The notes beneath the pieces are model-generated. The model was not told the origin of the DNA, did no database searches, and saw only the letters and a list, made by a program, of their open reading frames with translations. Positions 26,868 to 35,645 of a DNA stretch of 36,662 nucleotides are shown here, in pieces. Positions within the stretch are counted from its first letter, which is position 1, and every line of letters starts with the position of its first letter. The position numbers were made by a program, and so were the translations under genes. This stretch comes from Muribaculaceae bacterium (GTDB lineage: Bacteria; Bacteroidota; Bacteroidia; Bacteroidales; Muribaculaceae): assembly GCA_017453505.1 (NCBI GenBank), contig JAFTEU010000182.1:1-36662 (forward strand), in the 5' to 3' direction.

Positions 26868-29420
26868 TTAGAACCACTTGAGGTAGGCGAAGTCCTGGCG
26901 GTGGGGCAGCAGGTCGCTCCAGGGATAGGCACGGTAGGCATAGCGGAAGATACCGTTCTCGCGGAAGGGCACCTTGCAGCTATAAGTCAGCACATCGCCG
27001 TCCTGGCCCGTCACCTCGAGGGGCTCGGCACGGTAGAACTTGGTCTGGCCGTCCTCCTCCTTGTAAACCACAAGCTCAAGCTTGACATCACGTCCCAGGC
27101 CTGCCGTGTCGAGGCGCATGGTGATCTCGATGTCGGCTTGGCCACGGGCAATGGCATCACGGTTACCCATGATGTCACCCACGAGATGAACGTCGTCCCA
27201 GTGGGCTGCCACACGCTCCTTCCAGGCGACGATCTTCCTGGCCTCGGCATAGCCATCGGCCATCAGGCGACGGGCACGCTCGGTCTGCGGGCAATAGAAC
27301 TTGTGCAGATAGTCACGCATCATGCGCGACATGGTGTAGTTGGGCGCAATGTGGCAGATGGAGTTCTTGATGTACTGGATCCACTCGGGAGAGTAGCCCT
27401 TGCTGTTCTTGGCGAAATACAGGGGGATGATCTCGTTCTCGAGCATCGAGTAGATCGTGGCCGAGTCGAGTTTGTCCTGCTGAGCCTGTTCTGTGTAGGT
27501 GCGCTTGCTGGTGAGCGCCCAGCCGGCCCCCTCACGGTAACCCTCGTACCACCAGCCGTCGAGCACCGAGAAGTTGAGCAGACCGTTCATCTCGGCCTTC
27601 TCGCCCGATGTGCCCGAGGCCTCCAGCGGACGCGTGGGCGTGTTGAGCCAAACATCGACACCGGTGATCAGTCGCTTGGAGAGCGTCATGTCATAGTTCT
27701 CAAGGAAGATCACCTTGCCCAGGAACTCGGGCATCTTGCTGATCTCGATGATGCGCTTGATCAGGCCCTGGCCGCCACCGTCGGCAGGATGCGCCTTGCC
27801 GGCAAAGATAAACTGCACGGGATAACGCTCGTTGTTGACGATCTTGCTGAGGCGCTCCAGATCATTAAAGAGCAGATAGGCGCGCTTGTAGGTGGCAAAG
27901 CGGCGGGCGAAGCCGATGAGCAGTGCGTCGGGATTGATCTTCTCGACAATGCTCGTGATGCGCGTGGGATCGCCCTGGTTCTTCAGCCAGTTCTCCTTGA
28001 AGTCGCGCTTGACGAAGCGGATGAACTTCTGCTTCAAGGTCATGCGCATCTTCCAGATTTCCTCATCGGGGACATTCAACAGCGGAGCCCAGGTGGATTC
28101 AAGTTCCTGCTTCTCCATGAAGTCCTCGCCCAGCACGCGCTTGTAGAAGACCTTCCACTCACTGGCGGCCCAAGTGGGCATGTGGACACCATTGGTGACA
28201 TAGCCCACGTGCGACTCCTCGGGGGCATAACCCTTCCAGAGGCCGGCAAACATCTTCTTGGAGACCTCGCCATGGAGCCAGCTCACGCCATTGCTCTCCT
28301 GAGTCGTGTTCAGGGCAAAAGTGCTCATGCTGAAGCGCCTGTCCTCACCATCCTTGATGCGTCCCATGTCCATAAGTTCCTGCCAGGAGATGCCCAGTTG
28401 CTCAGGAAAGCCTCCCATGTACTTGCCGAAGAGTTCCTCGTCGAAGTAGTCATGACCAGCAGGCACAGGTGTGTGGACGGTGTAGAGCGAAGTGGCACGA
28501 ACCACCTCGAGCGCCTCATTGAAGTTCAGACCGTCGTCCTGCACGTAGTCAACGAGCCGCTGCAGGTTGAGCAGAGCGGCATGACCCTCGTTGCAGTGAT
28601 AGATGTCGGCCTTGATGCCCAAGCGCTTGAGCAGCAGCACACCGCCGATGCCCAGCAGGTATTCCTGCTTGATGCGGTTCTCCCAGTCGCCACCATAGAG
28701 CTTGTGAGTGATCTCGCGGTCGAACTCACTGTTCATATCCATGTCGGTGTCGAGCAGATAGAGGGTCACACGGCCCACGTTGGCTTTCCACACGTTGGCA
28801 TAAATCGTACGTCCGGGATAAGGCACCTCGTGTACCAGCTGGTTGCCCTTCTCGTCGAGAACGGGCTCGATGGGCAGCTGGTCGAAGTTTTGGGCCTCGT
28901 AGTTGGCAATCTGCTGGCCATCCATATCCAGGGTCTGGGTGAAGTAGCCATAGCGATAGAGGAAACCCACGGCCGTCATGTTGATGCAGCGGTCACTGGC
29001 CTCCTTGACATAGTCACCGGCAAGGATACCCAAGCCGCCGGAATAAATCTTGAGGGCATTGCACAGGCCATACTCCATGCAGAAGTAGGCAATCGAGGGC
29101 AAATCGGAGCGCAAAGGCTTCTTCATGTATTCCTGATAGACCTCATAGGTGCTGTCGATGCGGGACAACATGGCCGAATCCTTCTGGATGGCGTCAATCT
29201 TTTCATTGGTGAGACGCTGGAGCATCTTCACGGGGTTCTCGCTGGTTGCACGCCAGGTGTCACGGTCCAGGTCATGGAACAGGGTTTTCCCCTCGACATT
29301 CCATGCCCACCACAGATTGCGTGACAATTCATTGAGTTTCTTGAGTTTGCCAGGTAATTCTGACTTTACAGTGATGTTCCTCCATTGAGGATCGTTGCTG
29401 TTACTGACTTGAATTTTCAT
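26868..29420 (-). CDS. glgP: alpha-glucan phosphorylase (GT35 family, short bacterial type)
   Basis: This 850-residue cytosolic enzyme would release glucose 1-phosphate from the ends of glycogen or maltodextrin using pyridoxal phosphate. The N terminus has the DUF3417-like segment (about 20-60, [13 protein letters not shown]) of the TIGR02094-type phosphorylases, and the core is intact. The pyridoxal lysine is K608 in [14 protein letters not shown], where E. coli enzymes have GTGNMKFALNG. Length matches the family. It lies 43 bp downstream of the glycogen synthase gene with no separate promoter seen, so synthesis and breakdown of the polymer are probably encoded on one mRNA. No branching or debranching gene is present in the window. 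Confidence 0.95.
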   Translation of the reverse strand: MKIQVSNSNDPQWRNITVKSELPGKLKKLNELSRNLWWAWNVEGKTLFHDLDRDTWRATSENPVKMLQRLTNEKIDAIQKDSAMLSRIDSTYEVYQEYMKKPLRSDLPSIAYFCMEYGLCNALKIYSGGLGILAGDYVKEASDRCINMTAVGFLYRYGYFTQTLDMDGQQIANYEAQNFDQLPIEPVLDEKGNQLVHEVPYPGRTIYANVWKANVGRVTLYLLDTDMDMNSEFDREITHKLYGGDWENRIKQEYLLGIGGVLLLKRLGIKADIYHCNEGHAALLNLQRLVDYVQDDGLNFNEALEVVRATSLYTVHTPVPAGHDYFDEELFGKYMGGFPEQLGISWQELMDMGRIKDGEDRRFSMSTFALNTTQESNGVSWLHGEVSKKMFAGLWKGYAPEESHVGYVTNGVHMPTWAASEWKVFYKRVLGEDFMEKQELESTWAPLLNVPDEEIWKMRMTLKQKFIRFVKRDFKENWLKNQGDPTRITSIVEKINPDALLIGFARRFATYKRAYLLFNDLERLSKIVNNERYPVQFIFAGKAHPADGGGQGLIKRIIEISKMPEFLGKVIFLENYDMTLSKRLITGVDVWLNTPTRPLEASGTSGEKAEMNGLLNFSVLDGWWYEGYREGAGWALTSKRTYTEQAQQDKLDSATIYSMLENEIIPLYFAKNSKGYSPEWIQYIKNSICHIAPNYTMSRMMRDYLHKFYCPQTERARRLMADGYAEARKIVAWKERVAAHWDDVHLVGDIMGNRDAIARGQADIEITMRLDTAGLGRDVKLELVVYKEEDGQTKFYRAEPLEVTGQDGDVLTYSCKVPFRENGIFRYAYRAYPWSDLLPHRQDFAYLKWF

Positions 29421-29463
29421 ATGTTTGAATTCTTAGTTGTTAGTATCTGTTTTGATCGTATGA

Positions 29464-31113
29464 TTAATGCGAGAGACGGCCCTGGGCTGCCTTGAGGGCA
29501 TGACCGTAGGCAACATCATAGCACTTGATGAAATTGTCCCATGAAGCCACCTTGCTGGTAGCACGGGCACCCTTGCTCACGGCCTGGGACTGCTTGTGGT
29601 CCATAACGTAGAGGTTGATCAGGCTCGATGCGATGGCCTGCACCGTATCACCATAGTTGCTGTCGGTGCGATGCAGCACCTTGACACCGGTCTTGTCGCT
29701 ATCGTCGCCCAGTGTGTCGCGCACCCACTGGCCAAATCCTGCCAGATCGGTCGTGATGGTGGCTACGCCATGGGCGGCACTCTCGAGCGGAGTATAGCCC
29801 CACGGCTCGTAATAGGACGGGAATACCGCAGCGTCAAGGCCAGGGAGCAAGTCATAATAGGTCATATTGAAGATGCCGTCGTCACCGTTCAGGTAACAAG
29901 GCACATCGATCACGGTAACCTTGTCCCCCACCTCATTGTGGAAGCCGAGGGCATTGATACGGTTATAGACAGGATCGCTGTCGGCATTGTGCAGGTTGTG
30001 GGTGATTACCGGATCAAAGAGGCGATGGGGCTTCTTGACTGACAGGTTCTCGGCCAGGTCGGCACGTGCAGACTTCATCCAAGCGGGTACCAGCACAAAT
30101 GCCACTACCCTGCGGTCCTGACTGGTCACACACTCGAGCGAGGAACGCAGCGAGGACAGTGCGTCAAGATAGATGTCGATGCCCTTGTTGCGCATCTCCA
30201 GTCGTCCTGATGTCGCAATCAGCATCGTGTTGTCATCGAATGGCTGACCGGTAAGCGCCGATGCCACCCGCAGCATGCGCTGGCGGGCTGCGAGGCGCTG
30301 TGCGGCGAACTTGGTTCCCTTGGGGACAAAATGCTGTTCAAAGGCGTTAGGTGTCACCATCGGCATTCGCTCAAGCAGCTGGCGGCACTCGCGGGCCGTG
30401 ACATCGCTCACGGTAGTGAACACGTCGGCAGCATGGGCGGCGGCTTTCTCAAGGGAATGCTTGGACTGCATGTTGAGTTCACCCGCCATCTGGTCGCCGT
30501 AGTAGCCAGGCATGTAGTCATAGAGAGGCTTGCCGTTGCCGCAGATGCTTCGTCCGATGCTTGTGGCATGGGTTGTGAAGACCGTGGCGACCTGAGGTAA
30601 TTGCGCCTTGAGGTAAAGCAATCCCATGCCGGTTGTCCACTCGTCAAAGTGGGCAACGACCTTGAGCTGCGGATTGTTCTTCCACCTCACAATGCTCTCG
30701 ATGACCAGTGCAGCGGCATAAGCAAACATGCAAGACTCGTCATAGTCGCCATAGGCATGCAACGAATCCACACGGTAGCGGTTCCACATGTCGGTGTAGA
30801 GCGCATTCTTGTATGAATAGAGGGCTTCATAGGTCACAAGGACGGCAATGGGCTTGCCGGGAATGTCCCAGCGCCCTACCCTCACCTGCATGCCTGCTGG
30901 CAGTTGTGCCTGCGAGAGCCATGCGCCCAGTGGTGTCTTCGCCTCACGGAAAAAAGGAGAAGGGTTCTCATCAGTCCACACATCAGGGCCAATGAAAACC
31001 AGATTGTCTTTATATTGTTGATGGAGAGTCTTGGCTTTGGTCGAGAGGACGGCATAGATGCCGCCGACCTTATTGCACACTTCCCAACTAGTTTCAAATA
31101 GTAAGTCCAACAT
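29464..31113 (-). CDS. glycogen synthase, GT3 (animal/fungal-like) family
   Basis: This 549-residue enzyme should extend glycogen from a nucleotide-sugar donor. It resembles GT3 synthases rather than the usual bacterial GT5 GlgA: FETSWEVCNKVGGIYAVLSTKA-type N terminus, THATSIGRS, and PSYYEPWGYTPLES containing the conserved glutamate of the E-x7-E region. GT3 enzymes are known in Bacteroidota; whether this one uses UDP- or ADP-glucose is not evident. The frame also opens at a GTG at 31146, but that codon lies in the -7 box, so the ATG at 31113, directly before LDLLFETSW, is the start. The phosphorylase gene follows in the same operon. Confidence 0.93.
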   Translation of the reverse strand: MLDLLFETSWEVCNKVGGIYAVLSTKAKTLHQQYKDNLVFIGPDVWTDENPSPFFREAKTPLGAWLSQAQLPAGMQVRVGRWDIPGKPIAVLVTYEALYSYKNALYTDMWNRYRVDSLHAYGDYDESCMFAYAAALVIESIVRWKNNPQLKVVAHFDEWTTGMGLLYLKAQLPQVATVFTTHATSIGRSICGNGKPLYDYMPGYYGDQMAGELNMQSKHSLEKAAAHAADVFTTVSDVTARECRQLLERMPMVTPNAFEQHFVPKGTKFAAQRLAARQRMLRVASALTGQPFDDNTMLIATSGRLEMRNKGIDIYLDALSSLRSSLECVTSQDRRVVAFVLVPAWMKSARADLAENLSVKKPHRLFDPVITHNLHNADSDPVYNRINALGFHNEVGDKVTVIDVPCYLNGDDGIFNMTYYDLLPGLDAAVFPSYYEPWGYTPLESAAHGVATITTDLAGFGQWVRDTLGDDSDKTGVKVLHRTDSNYGDTVQAIASSLINLYVMDHKQSQAVSKGARATSKVASWDNFIKCYDVAYGHALKAAQGRLSH

Positions 31114-31145
31114 GAGTTTTACTTTAAGACTTGAAAATATGGGCA

Positions 31146-31153
31146 CAAAGGTA
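31146..31153 (-). promoter_or_regulatory. consensus -7 box TACCTTTG for the glycogen operon
   Basis: The minus strand reads TACCTTTG, a perfect TAnnTTTG match 32 bp upstream of the ATG at 31113. It fixes the start choice for the synthase gene. The remaining sequence between here and the dnaK terminator (31154-31340) is AT-rich. It holds a 7-bp inverted repeat (CGTTGAT 31293-31299 / ATCAACG 31312-31318) of unknown meaning. Confidence 0.7.
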
Positions 31154-31343
31154 CAAAAAAATCCTCAATTTTAGTGAGAATAAGCACGATAATCGCAATC
31201 CCAACTAGAATGTTTTTCAAAATCCGCTTAAAATCAAGCCTTTAGAGCAGATTGCAAGACTGACTGATTTTTAAATAACAAATTACTCATTCCGTTGATT
31301 ATCAATTATCTATCAACGAATGCAATCGTTTTCCCAGTAAAAA

Positions 31344-31372
31344 AAGCGCAAGGCAATCACTGCCTCACGCTT
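31344..31372 (-). terminator. dnaK Rho-independent terminator
   Basis: On the minus strand a 12-bp stem (AAGCGTGAGGCA with TGCCTTGCGCTT, two G-U pairs) with a 5-nt loop runs straight into seven T residues, about 50 bp past the dnaK stop. This is the most classical terminator in the window. Confidence 0.85.
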
Positions 31373-31422
31373 TCACAAATTATTAACCCTAAAATTATGT
31401 ATCAGTAATCTAGTTTTTTGAT

Positions 31423-33354
31423 TTACTTCACTTCTTCGTAGGTGGTGTCCTCGACATTGTCACCGCCCTGGCCGGGGTTGCCGCCCTGCTGGGGACCACC
31501 CTGGAAGCCAGCGCCGCCCATGTTGTTGGGATCGAAGCCTGCGCCAGGTTGACCCTGTGCGCCGCCTGCCTGCTGGTACATCTTCTCAAACAGGGAGTTC
31601 AATTCGGCGGTTGCTGTGTCGATGGCAGCGAGGTCTTGGCTCTTGTGGGCGTCTTTCAGCTTGTTCAAGGCACCCTCGATCTGGCCCTTGATGTCGGCGG
31701 GCAGCTTGTCACCGCTGTCCTTGAGGACCTTCTCAGTTTGGAAGATGAGGGCATCGGCTCCGTTGATCTTGTCGATGCGCTCCTTCTCGGCGGCATCGGC
31801 TGCGGCATTGGCGGTAGCCTCGTCCTTCATGCGCTGGATTTCGGCATCGCTCAGGCCGCTGGAGGCCTCGATGCGGATGCTCTGCTCCTTGCCGGTAGCC
31901 TTGTCCTTGGCGCTCACGTTCATGATACCGTTGGCATCGACCTCAAAGGTCACCTCGATCTGAGGAATGCCGCGGGGAGCGGGAGCGATGCCATCCAGGT
32001 GGAAGCGACCCAGCGTCTTGCAGTCCTTAGCCATGGGACGCTCGCCCTGCAGCACGTGGATCTCCACCTCGGGCTGATTGTCGGCAGCGGTCGAGAAGAC
32101 CTGGCTGCGGCGGGCGGGAATCGTGGTGTTGGCCTCGATGAGCTTGGTCATCACGCCACCCAGTGTCTCGATACCCACGCTCAGGGGCACAACGTCGAGC
32201 AGCAGCACGTCCTTGACATCGCCGGTGAGCACACCGCCCTGGATGGCGGCACCCACGGCTACCACCTCGTCGGGGTTGACACCCTTGGACGGAGCCTTGC
32301 CGAAGAACTTTTCTACGATCTGCTGCACGGCGGGGATACGGGTCGAACCGCCCACGAGGATCACCTCGTTGATGTCGCTGGTGTTCAGGCCAGCATCCTG
32401 GAGAGCCTTGCGGCAGGGCTCGATGGTGCTCTGGATCAGGTCGTCGCACAGCTGCTCAAACATGGCGCGGGACAATGTCTTTACCAGGTGCTTGGGCATG
32501 CCGTCGAGCTGCGTGATATACGGCAGGTTGATCTCGGTGCTGGTCGAGCTGGAGAGCTCGATTTTGGCCTTCTCGGCAGCCTCCTTGAGGCGCTGCAGGG
32601 CCATGGGGTCCTTGCGCAGGTCCATGCCGTTCTCCTGCTGGAACTCATCGGCAAGCCAGGTGATGATGCGCTGGTCGAAGTCATCACCGCCCAGGTGGGT
32701 GTCACCATTGGTGGCCTTTACCTCAAACACGCCGTCGCCCAGTTCCAGGATCGAAATATCAAATGTACCGCCACCCAGGTCAAACACGGCAATCCTCTTG
32801 TCGCTGTTGTCCTTGTCCAGGCCATAGGCCAGAGCGGCTGCGGTGGGCTCGTTGACGATGCGCTGCACCTTCAGGCCGGCAACCTCACCGGCTTCCTTGG
32901 TAGCCTTGCGCTGAGCGTCGTTGAAGTAGGCAGGCACGGTGATGACAGCCTCGTCAACGGTGGTGCCCAGGTAATCCTCGGCCGTCTTCTTCATCTTCTG
33001 GAGAATCATGGCCGAGATCTCTTGCGGGGTGTACTGGCGGCCTGCAATCTCCACGCGGGGCTGGTTGCTGCCGTTGTTCACCACCTTGTAGGGCATGCGC
33101 TCCACATCCTTCAGGACGTGGTCATACTGCTCGCCCATGAAACGCTTGATAGAAAATACGGTACCCGTGGGGTTCATGATGGCCTGACGCTTGGCGTGGT
33201 CACCGACGATGCGCTCTCCACCATCCTTGAAGGCGACTACCGAGGGGGTTGTGTTGCGGCCTTCGCTGTTGGGAATCACAACAGGCTTGGAGCCTTCCAG
33301 AACCGAAACACACGAGTTGGTTGTTCCTAAATCGATACCAATAATCTTACCCAT
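31423..33354 (-). CDS. dnaK: molecular chaperone DnaK (Hsp70)
   Basis: This 643-residue protein is a complete Hsp70. The ATPase domain (1 to about 380) begins [15 protein letters not shown] and contains [11 protein letters not shown] and LVGGSTRIP. The interdomain linker is [12 protein letters not shown]. The substrate-binding beta domain includes GRFHLDGI and the helical lid follows. The tail is Gly/Gln-rich and ends EDTTYEEVK, the DnaJ-interacting EEVK-type ending. It folds nascent and stress-denatured proteins with DnaJ and GrpE, neither of which is encoded here. The gene is monocistronic, with a terminator after it. I found no CIRCE element or confident TAnnTTTG box upstream; the best near match is TAACCTTG on the minus strand about 100 bp before the start. 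Confidence 0.98.
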   Translation of the reverse strand: MGKIIGIDLGTTNSCVSVLEGSKPVVIPNSEGRNTTPSVVAFKDGGERIVGDHAKRQAIMNPTGTVFSIKRFMGEQYDHVLKDVERMPYKVVNNGSNQPRVEIAGRQYTPQEISAMILQKMKKTAEDYLGTTVDEAVITVPAYFNDAQRKATKEAGEVAGLKVQRIVNEPTAAALAYGLDKDNSDKRIAVFDLGGGTFDISILELGDGVFEVKATNGDTHLGGDDFDQRIITWLADEFQQENGMDLRKDPMALQRLKEAAEKAKIELSSSTSTEINLPYITQLDGMPKHLVKTLSRAMFEQLCDDLIQSTIEPCRKALQDAGLNTSDINEVILVGGSTRIPAVQQIVEKFFGKAPSKGVNPDEVVAVGAAIQGGVLTGDVKDVLLLDVVPLSVGIETLGGVMTKLIEANTTIPARRSQVFSTAADNQPEVEIHVLQGERPMAKDCKTLGRFHLDGIAPAPRGIPQIEVTFEVDANGIMNVSAKDKATGKEQSIRIEASSGLSDAEIQRMKDEATANAAADAAEKERIDKINGADALIFQTEKVLKDSGDKLPADIKGQIEGALNKLKDAHKSQDLAAIDTATAELNSLFEKMYQQAGGAQGQPGAGFDPNNMGGAGFQGGPQQGGNPGQGGDNVEDTTYEEVK

Positions 33355-33420
33355 AATTAAATCTCTCTTTCTTTGTTTTTATGTTTTTTAATGTTATTAA
33401 TCATCTTAAATGATGTATAG

Positions 33421-33660
33421 CGGCCTTACATGACAAGGTCACTGACCAAGGTTATGCAAACCGTGTGCCAACACGTGTGCCAACCCTGGCAGGGTGACAC
33501 ATTGTCAGTAAATCTGTCAGTACAATACTCGCTGCGCTCACAGCATAGCATCCGCTACTACTTTGCCTCACGCAAAGTTGGACCTTCGGCCCTTGCGCCG
33601 TGGTGTTACCTCAAGTCAAGGCCGTCGGCCTTGCGCAGGTCGACGACCTGCTTGATAGGC
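33421..33660. other. gene-free region with dense small hairpins, left part of the dnaK-udk gap
   Basis: No gene is supported. The stretch contains several perfect short hairpins: ACCCT-GGC-AGGGT (33484-33496), CTTTGC-CTCAC-GCAAAG (33561-33577), CAAGGCC-GTC-GGCCTTG (33617-33633) and CAGGTC-GAC-GACCTG (33636-33650). It also has short direct repeats (GTGTGCCAAC twice near 33463-33484; TGTCAGTA twice near 33503-33521). At 33630 the sequence CTTGC...GATAGGC-GCG partly resembles the module found to its right, 86 bp earlier in phase, so this part may be a decayed extension of that array. Confidence 0.45.
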
Positions 33661-33680
33661 GCGGCTCAACAATGTTCAAC

Positions 33681-33903
33681 CAAAAAAATGATTTTTTGTT
33701 TGGCATTGTGTTCGCCTTGTATTACTCTGCTTACAGCGAAGATAGGCTGCGTCATGACATAAAAAATGAAAAAAAGCATTTTTCATTTTGTTCTGTCCAT
33801 GACTTGCACTACTCTGCTTGCAGCGAAGATAGGCTGCGCCTCGGGTGTGGCAAGAAAAATATTCGATTTTTCTTGCCACTCCGCTCGGCTTGCACTATCT
33901 TTG
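33681..33903 (+). repeat. array of three ~87-bp modules: AT-rich palindrome plus promoter-like box
   Basis: Three AT-rich palindromes are centred at about 33689.5, 33776 and 33863 (arm lengths 7, 11 and 14 bp, all perfect). Each is followed 26-27 bp later by a box beginning CTTG(C/T)A(C/T)TA at 33716, 33803 and 33889. The boxes at 33716-33751 and 33803-33838 match over 36 nt with three differences, continuing CTCTGCTT(A/G)CAGCGAAG then ATAGGCTGCG. The third box diverges into CTTGCACTATCTTTGC and so contains a consensus -7 element. Centre-to-centre spacing is 86-87 bp throughout. The palindrome arms differ in sequence, so the symmetry is conserved rather than the bases. Confidence 0.7.
33873..33903 (+). 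promoter_or_regulatory. promoter of udk-lptB (-33 TTG, -7 TATCTTTG)
   Basis: TATCTTTG at 33896-33903 is a perfect TAnnTTTG match. TTG at 33873-33875, within the right arm of the third palindrome, lies 20 bp upstream, the expected -33 distance. The leader before the udk ATG is about 60 nt. The palindrome touching the -33 element may affect activity. Confidence 0.75.
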
Positions 33904-33912
33904 CCTGTTGGA

Positions 33913-33932
33913 ATTGTGCCAAAGGGCACGAT
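33913..33932 (+). other. leader hairpin of udk mRNA
   Basis: ATTGTGCC (33913-33920) pairs with GGCACGAT (33925-33932) over 8 bp including one G-U, around an AAAG loop. It would lie at the extreme 5' end of the udk transcript and might protect the mRNA. Confidence 0.4.
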
Positions 33933-33970
33933 TGTGTAAAAAGTAAGATCTCTAAAACCAAGTTAAAGTT

Positions 33971-34594
33971 ATGATTATCATCGGTGTTGCCGGCGGTACC
34001 GGCTCAGGTAAAACCACAGTAGTGCGCAAAATCATGGAACGTCTGCCCGAGGGCGAGGTGGGAGTGATTTCACAGGATTCTTATTACAAGGATTCCAGTC
34101 ATGTCCCCGCCGAGGAGCGTCAGAACATCAACTTTGACGAGCCGGCAGCCTTTGACTGGAACCTGCTGCTGGAGCACGTGAAGATGCTCAAGCGCGGCGA
34201 GTCGATCGAGATGCCCACCTACAGCTACCTGACCTGCTCCCGCCAGAAGGAGACCGTGCCCATGGGGCCGCACGACGTGGTGCTTATCGAGGGCATCATG
34301 GCACTGAGCGATCCCCGCTTGAGGAAGATGATGGACATCAAGGTGTTTGTCGACGCTGATGGCGACGACCGCCTGATTCGTGTCATCTCGCGCGACTGCA
34401 TCGAGCGAGGCCGCACTGCCGAGGCTGTCATCGAGCGTTACCAGCGCGTCTTGAAGCCCATGCACCAGCTGCACATCGAGCCGACGAAGAAATTTGCCAA
34501 CATCATCATCCCCGAGGGCGGCAACAACGAGGTGGCCATCAACCTGATCACCGACTACATCAAGGGACGCTTGACCACGAATAAGAAAAAATGA
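33971..34594 (+). CDS. udk: uridine kinase
   Basis: This 207-residue cytosolic enzyme would phosphorylate uridine and cytidine to UMP and CMP in pyrimidine salvage. The P-loop GGTGSGKT is at residues 8-15. Further family motifs are [26 protein letters not shown] and VLIEGIMAL, and the lid region contains [15 protein letters not shown]. Length is typical. Its ATGA stop/start overlap with lptB (4 bases) implies translational coupling, although the two functions are unrelated. Transcription probably starts at the consensus promoter ending at 33903, downstream of the module array. Confidence 0.96.
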   Translation: MIIIGVAGGTGSGKTTVVRKIMERLPEGEVGVISQDSYYKDSSHVPAEERQNINFDEPAAFDWNLLLEHVKMLKRGESIEMPTYSYLTCSRQKETVPMGPHDVVLIEGIMALSDPRLRKMMDIKVFVDADGDDRLIRVISRDCIERGRTAEAVIERYQRVLKPMHQLHIEPTKKFANIIIPEGGNNEVAINLITDYIKGRLTTNKKK

Positions 34595-35445
34595 AACTGC
34601 CCTGGCAACACAACAGCAAGCCAGCACAGGACGACGGCAAGAGCAGTGCCAAGCCCAGTGACAAAGCCACCGTGGCCCGCCTCAAGGCATCGGGCGACGA
34701 GGGTACACTGGTGCTAAGCACCGATAACCTGGTGAAGAAATACCGCCAGCGCACTGTTGTGAACCATGTGTCCATCAATGTGCATCAGGGCGAAATCGTC
34801 GGTCTGCTGGGGCCTAACGGTGCCGGCAAGACGACGACCTTCTATATGACCACGGGCCTTGTCACGCCCAACGAGGGTCGCGTGTTCCTGAACGATGTCG
34901 ATATCACCACACTGCCGGTCTATCGCCGTGCCCAGCTGGGCGTGGGCTACCTGCCGCAGGAGGCCTCGGTGTTCCGCACGCTGAGTGTCGAGGACAACAT
35001 CCGCACCGTGCTCGAGATGACCACCCTCACCCCTGCCGAGCAAAAGGACCGCCTGGAGCAACTCATCAGCGAGTTCCACCTGCAGAAGGTGCGCAAGAAC
35101 CTGGGGAACCGCCTGTCAGGTGGCGAGCGCCGCCGCACCGAGATTGCCCGCGGCCTGGCCATCAATCCGCACTTCATCATGCTGGACGAGCCCTTTGCCG
35201 GTGTCGATCCCATTGCCGTGGAGGACATCCAGAGCATCGTCTATAGCCTCAAGGGCAAGAACATCGGCATCCTGATCACCGACCACAACGCCCCCGAGAC
35301 GCTTAGCATCACCGACAGGGCTTACCTGCTGTTTGAGGGCAAAATCCTGTTCCAAGGCACCAGCGAGGAACTGGCCGATAACCCGACGGTGCGCGACAAG
35401 TACCTGGGACACAACTTCGTCTTCCGCCGCAAGAAATTTGACTGA
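34591..35445 (+). CDS. lptB: LptB, LPS export ABC transporter ATPase
   Basis: This 284-residue ABC ATPase has Walker [10 protein letters not shown] (74-82), signature LSGGE (175-179) and Walker B MLDEP (D199, E200). The family feature [11 protein letters not shown] in the Q-loop region, HN in the switch region (TDHNAPETL) and YLGHNF near the C terminus mark it as LptB. It powers LPS extraction with an LptF/LptG pair; one such permease is encoded at 9897. The first 45 residues are a lysine-, serine- and aspartate-rich extension ([19 protein letters not shown]) absent from E. coli LptB (about 241 residues) and probably disordered. A later start is unlikely given the ATGA overlap with udk. Confidence 0.95.
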   Translation: MKLPWQHNSKPAQDDGKSSAKPSDKATVARLKASGDEGTLVLSTDNLVKKYRQRTVVNHVSINVHQGEIVGLLGPNGAGKTTTFYMTTGLVTPNEGRVFLNDVDITTLPVYRRAQLGVGYLPQEASVFRTLSVEDNIRTVLEMTTLTPAEQKDRLEQLISEFHLQKVRKNLGNRLSGGERRRTEIARGLAINPHFIMLDEPFAGVDPIAVEDIQSIVYSLKGKNIGILITDHNAPETLSITDRAYLLFEGKILFQGTSEELADNPTVRDKYLGHNFVFRRKKFD

Positions 35446-35459
35446 CACCATTCTAGTCA

Positions 35460-35494
35460 GGAATTAGGAATTGGGAATTGGGAATTAGGAATTG
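35460..35494. repeat. five-copy heptanucleotide array GGAATT(A/G)
   Basis: Five contiguous 7-bp units read GGAATTA, GGAATTG, GGAATTG, GGAATTA, GGAATTG, with only the last base varying. It starts 15 bp past the lptB stop. Slippage could change copy number. It is non-coding here. Confidence 0.8.
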
Positions 35495-35504
35495 GCATCC
35501 GCAG

Positions 35505-35539
35505 TCTGACGACTGAAAACTGAAAACTGATGACTGATT
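35505..35539. repeat. second heptanucleotide array, ACTGANN
   Basis: Ten bases after the first array, five 7-bp units read TCTGACG, ACTGAAA, ACTGAAA, ACTGATG, ACTGATT. Unit length and copy number equal those of the neighbouring GGAATTR array, though the sequence is unrelated and less uniform. Confidence 0.65.
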
Positions 35540-35585
35540 GATGTACAGTGCTCAATTTTCCCCAGACCTTCTTTAAAAAAAATCA

Positions 35586-35622
35586 GCAGCCTGCCCTTGG
35601 ATTTACATCTAGGGCAGGCTGC
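35586..35622. terminator. bidirectional terminator between lptB and glmM
   Basis: A perfect 12-bp stem GCAGCCTGCCCT / AGGGCAGGCTGC with a 13-nt loop is followed by TTTATT on the plus strand and, after TGA, by eight T residues on the minus strand. It lies 23 bp past the minus-strand mutase stop and serves both convergent genes. Confidence 0.85.
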
Positions 35623-35645
35623 TTTATTCAATCGACCGGGATAGA

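Noticed and set aside
26763..29324. 853-codon open frame on the plus strand opposite glgP
   Set aside because: It lies almost wholly antisense to a clearly conserved phosphorylase gene. Its low-complexity Gly/Leu/Val/His/Asp-rich translation is what codon bias on the opposite strand produces. No domain was recognised.
31549..33330. 593-codon open frame on the plus strand opposite dnaK
   Set aside because: It is antisense to dnaK with the same bias-generated composition (LeuGlyGly-rich). It has no signal, motif or promoter of its own.
33355..33420. CIRCE/HrcA control of dnaK
   Set aside because: No TTAGCACTC-N9-GAGTGCTAA sequence is present. The only symmetry is a weak 5-bp ATCAT/ATGAT repeat.
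33716..33838. 36-nt direct repeat with a 51-nt spacer as a mini CRISPR
   Set aside because: Only two good copies exist, both tied to a palindrome on the left. The third degenerates into a promoter, and there are no cas genes in the window.
33600..33974. 124-codon open frame spanning the module array
   Set aside because: It crosses all three palindromes and the udk promoter. Its peptide repeats (SAYSEDRLR, SACSEDRLR) come only from the DNA repeat.
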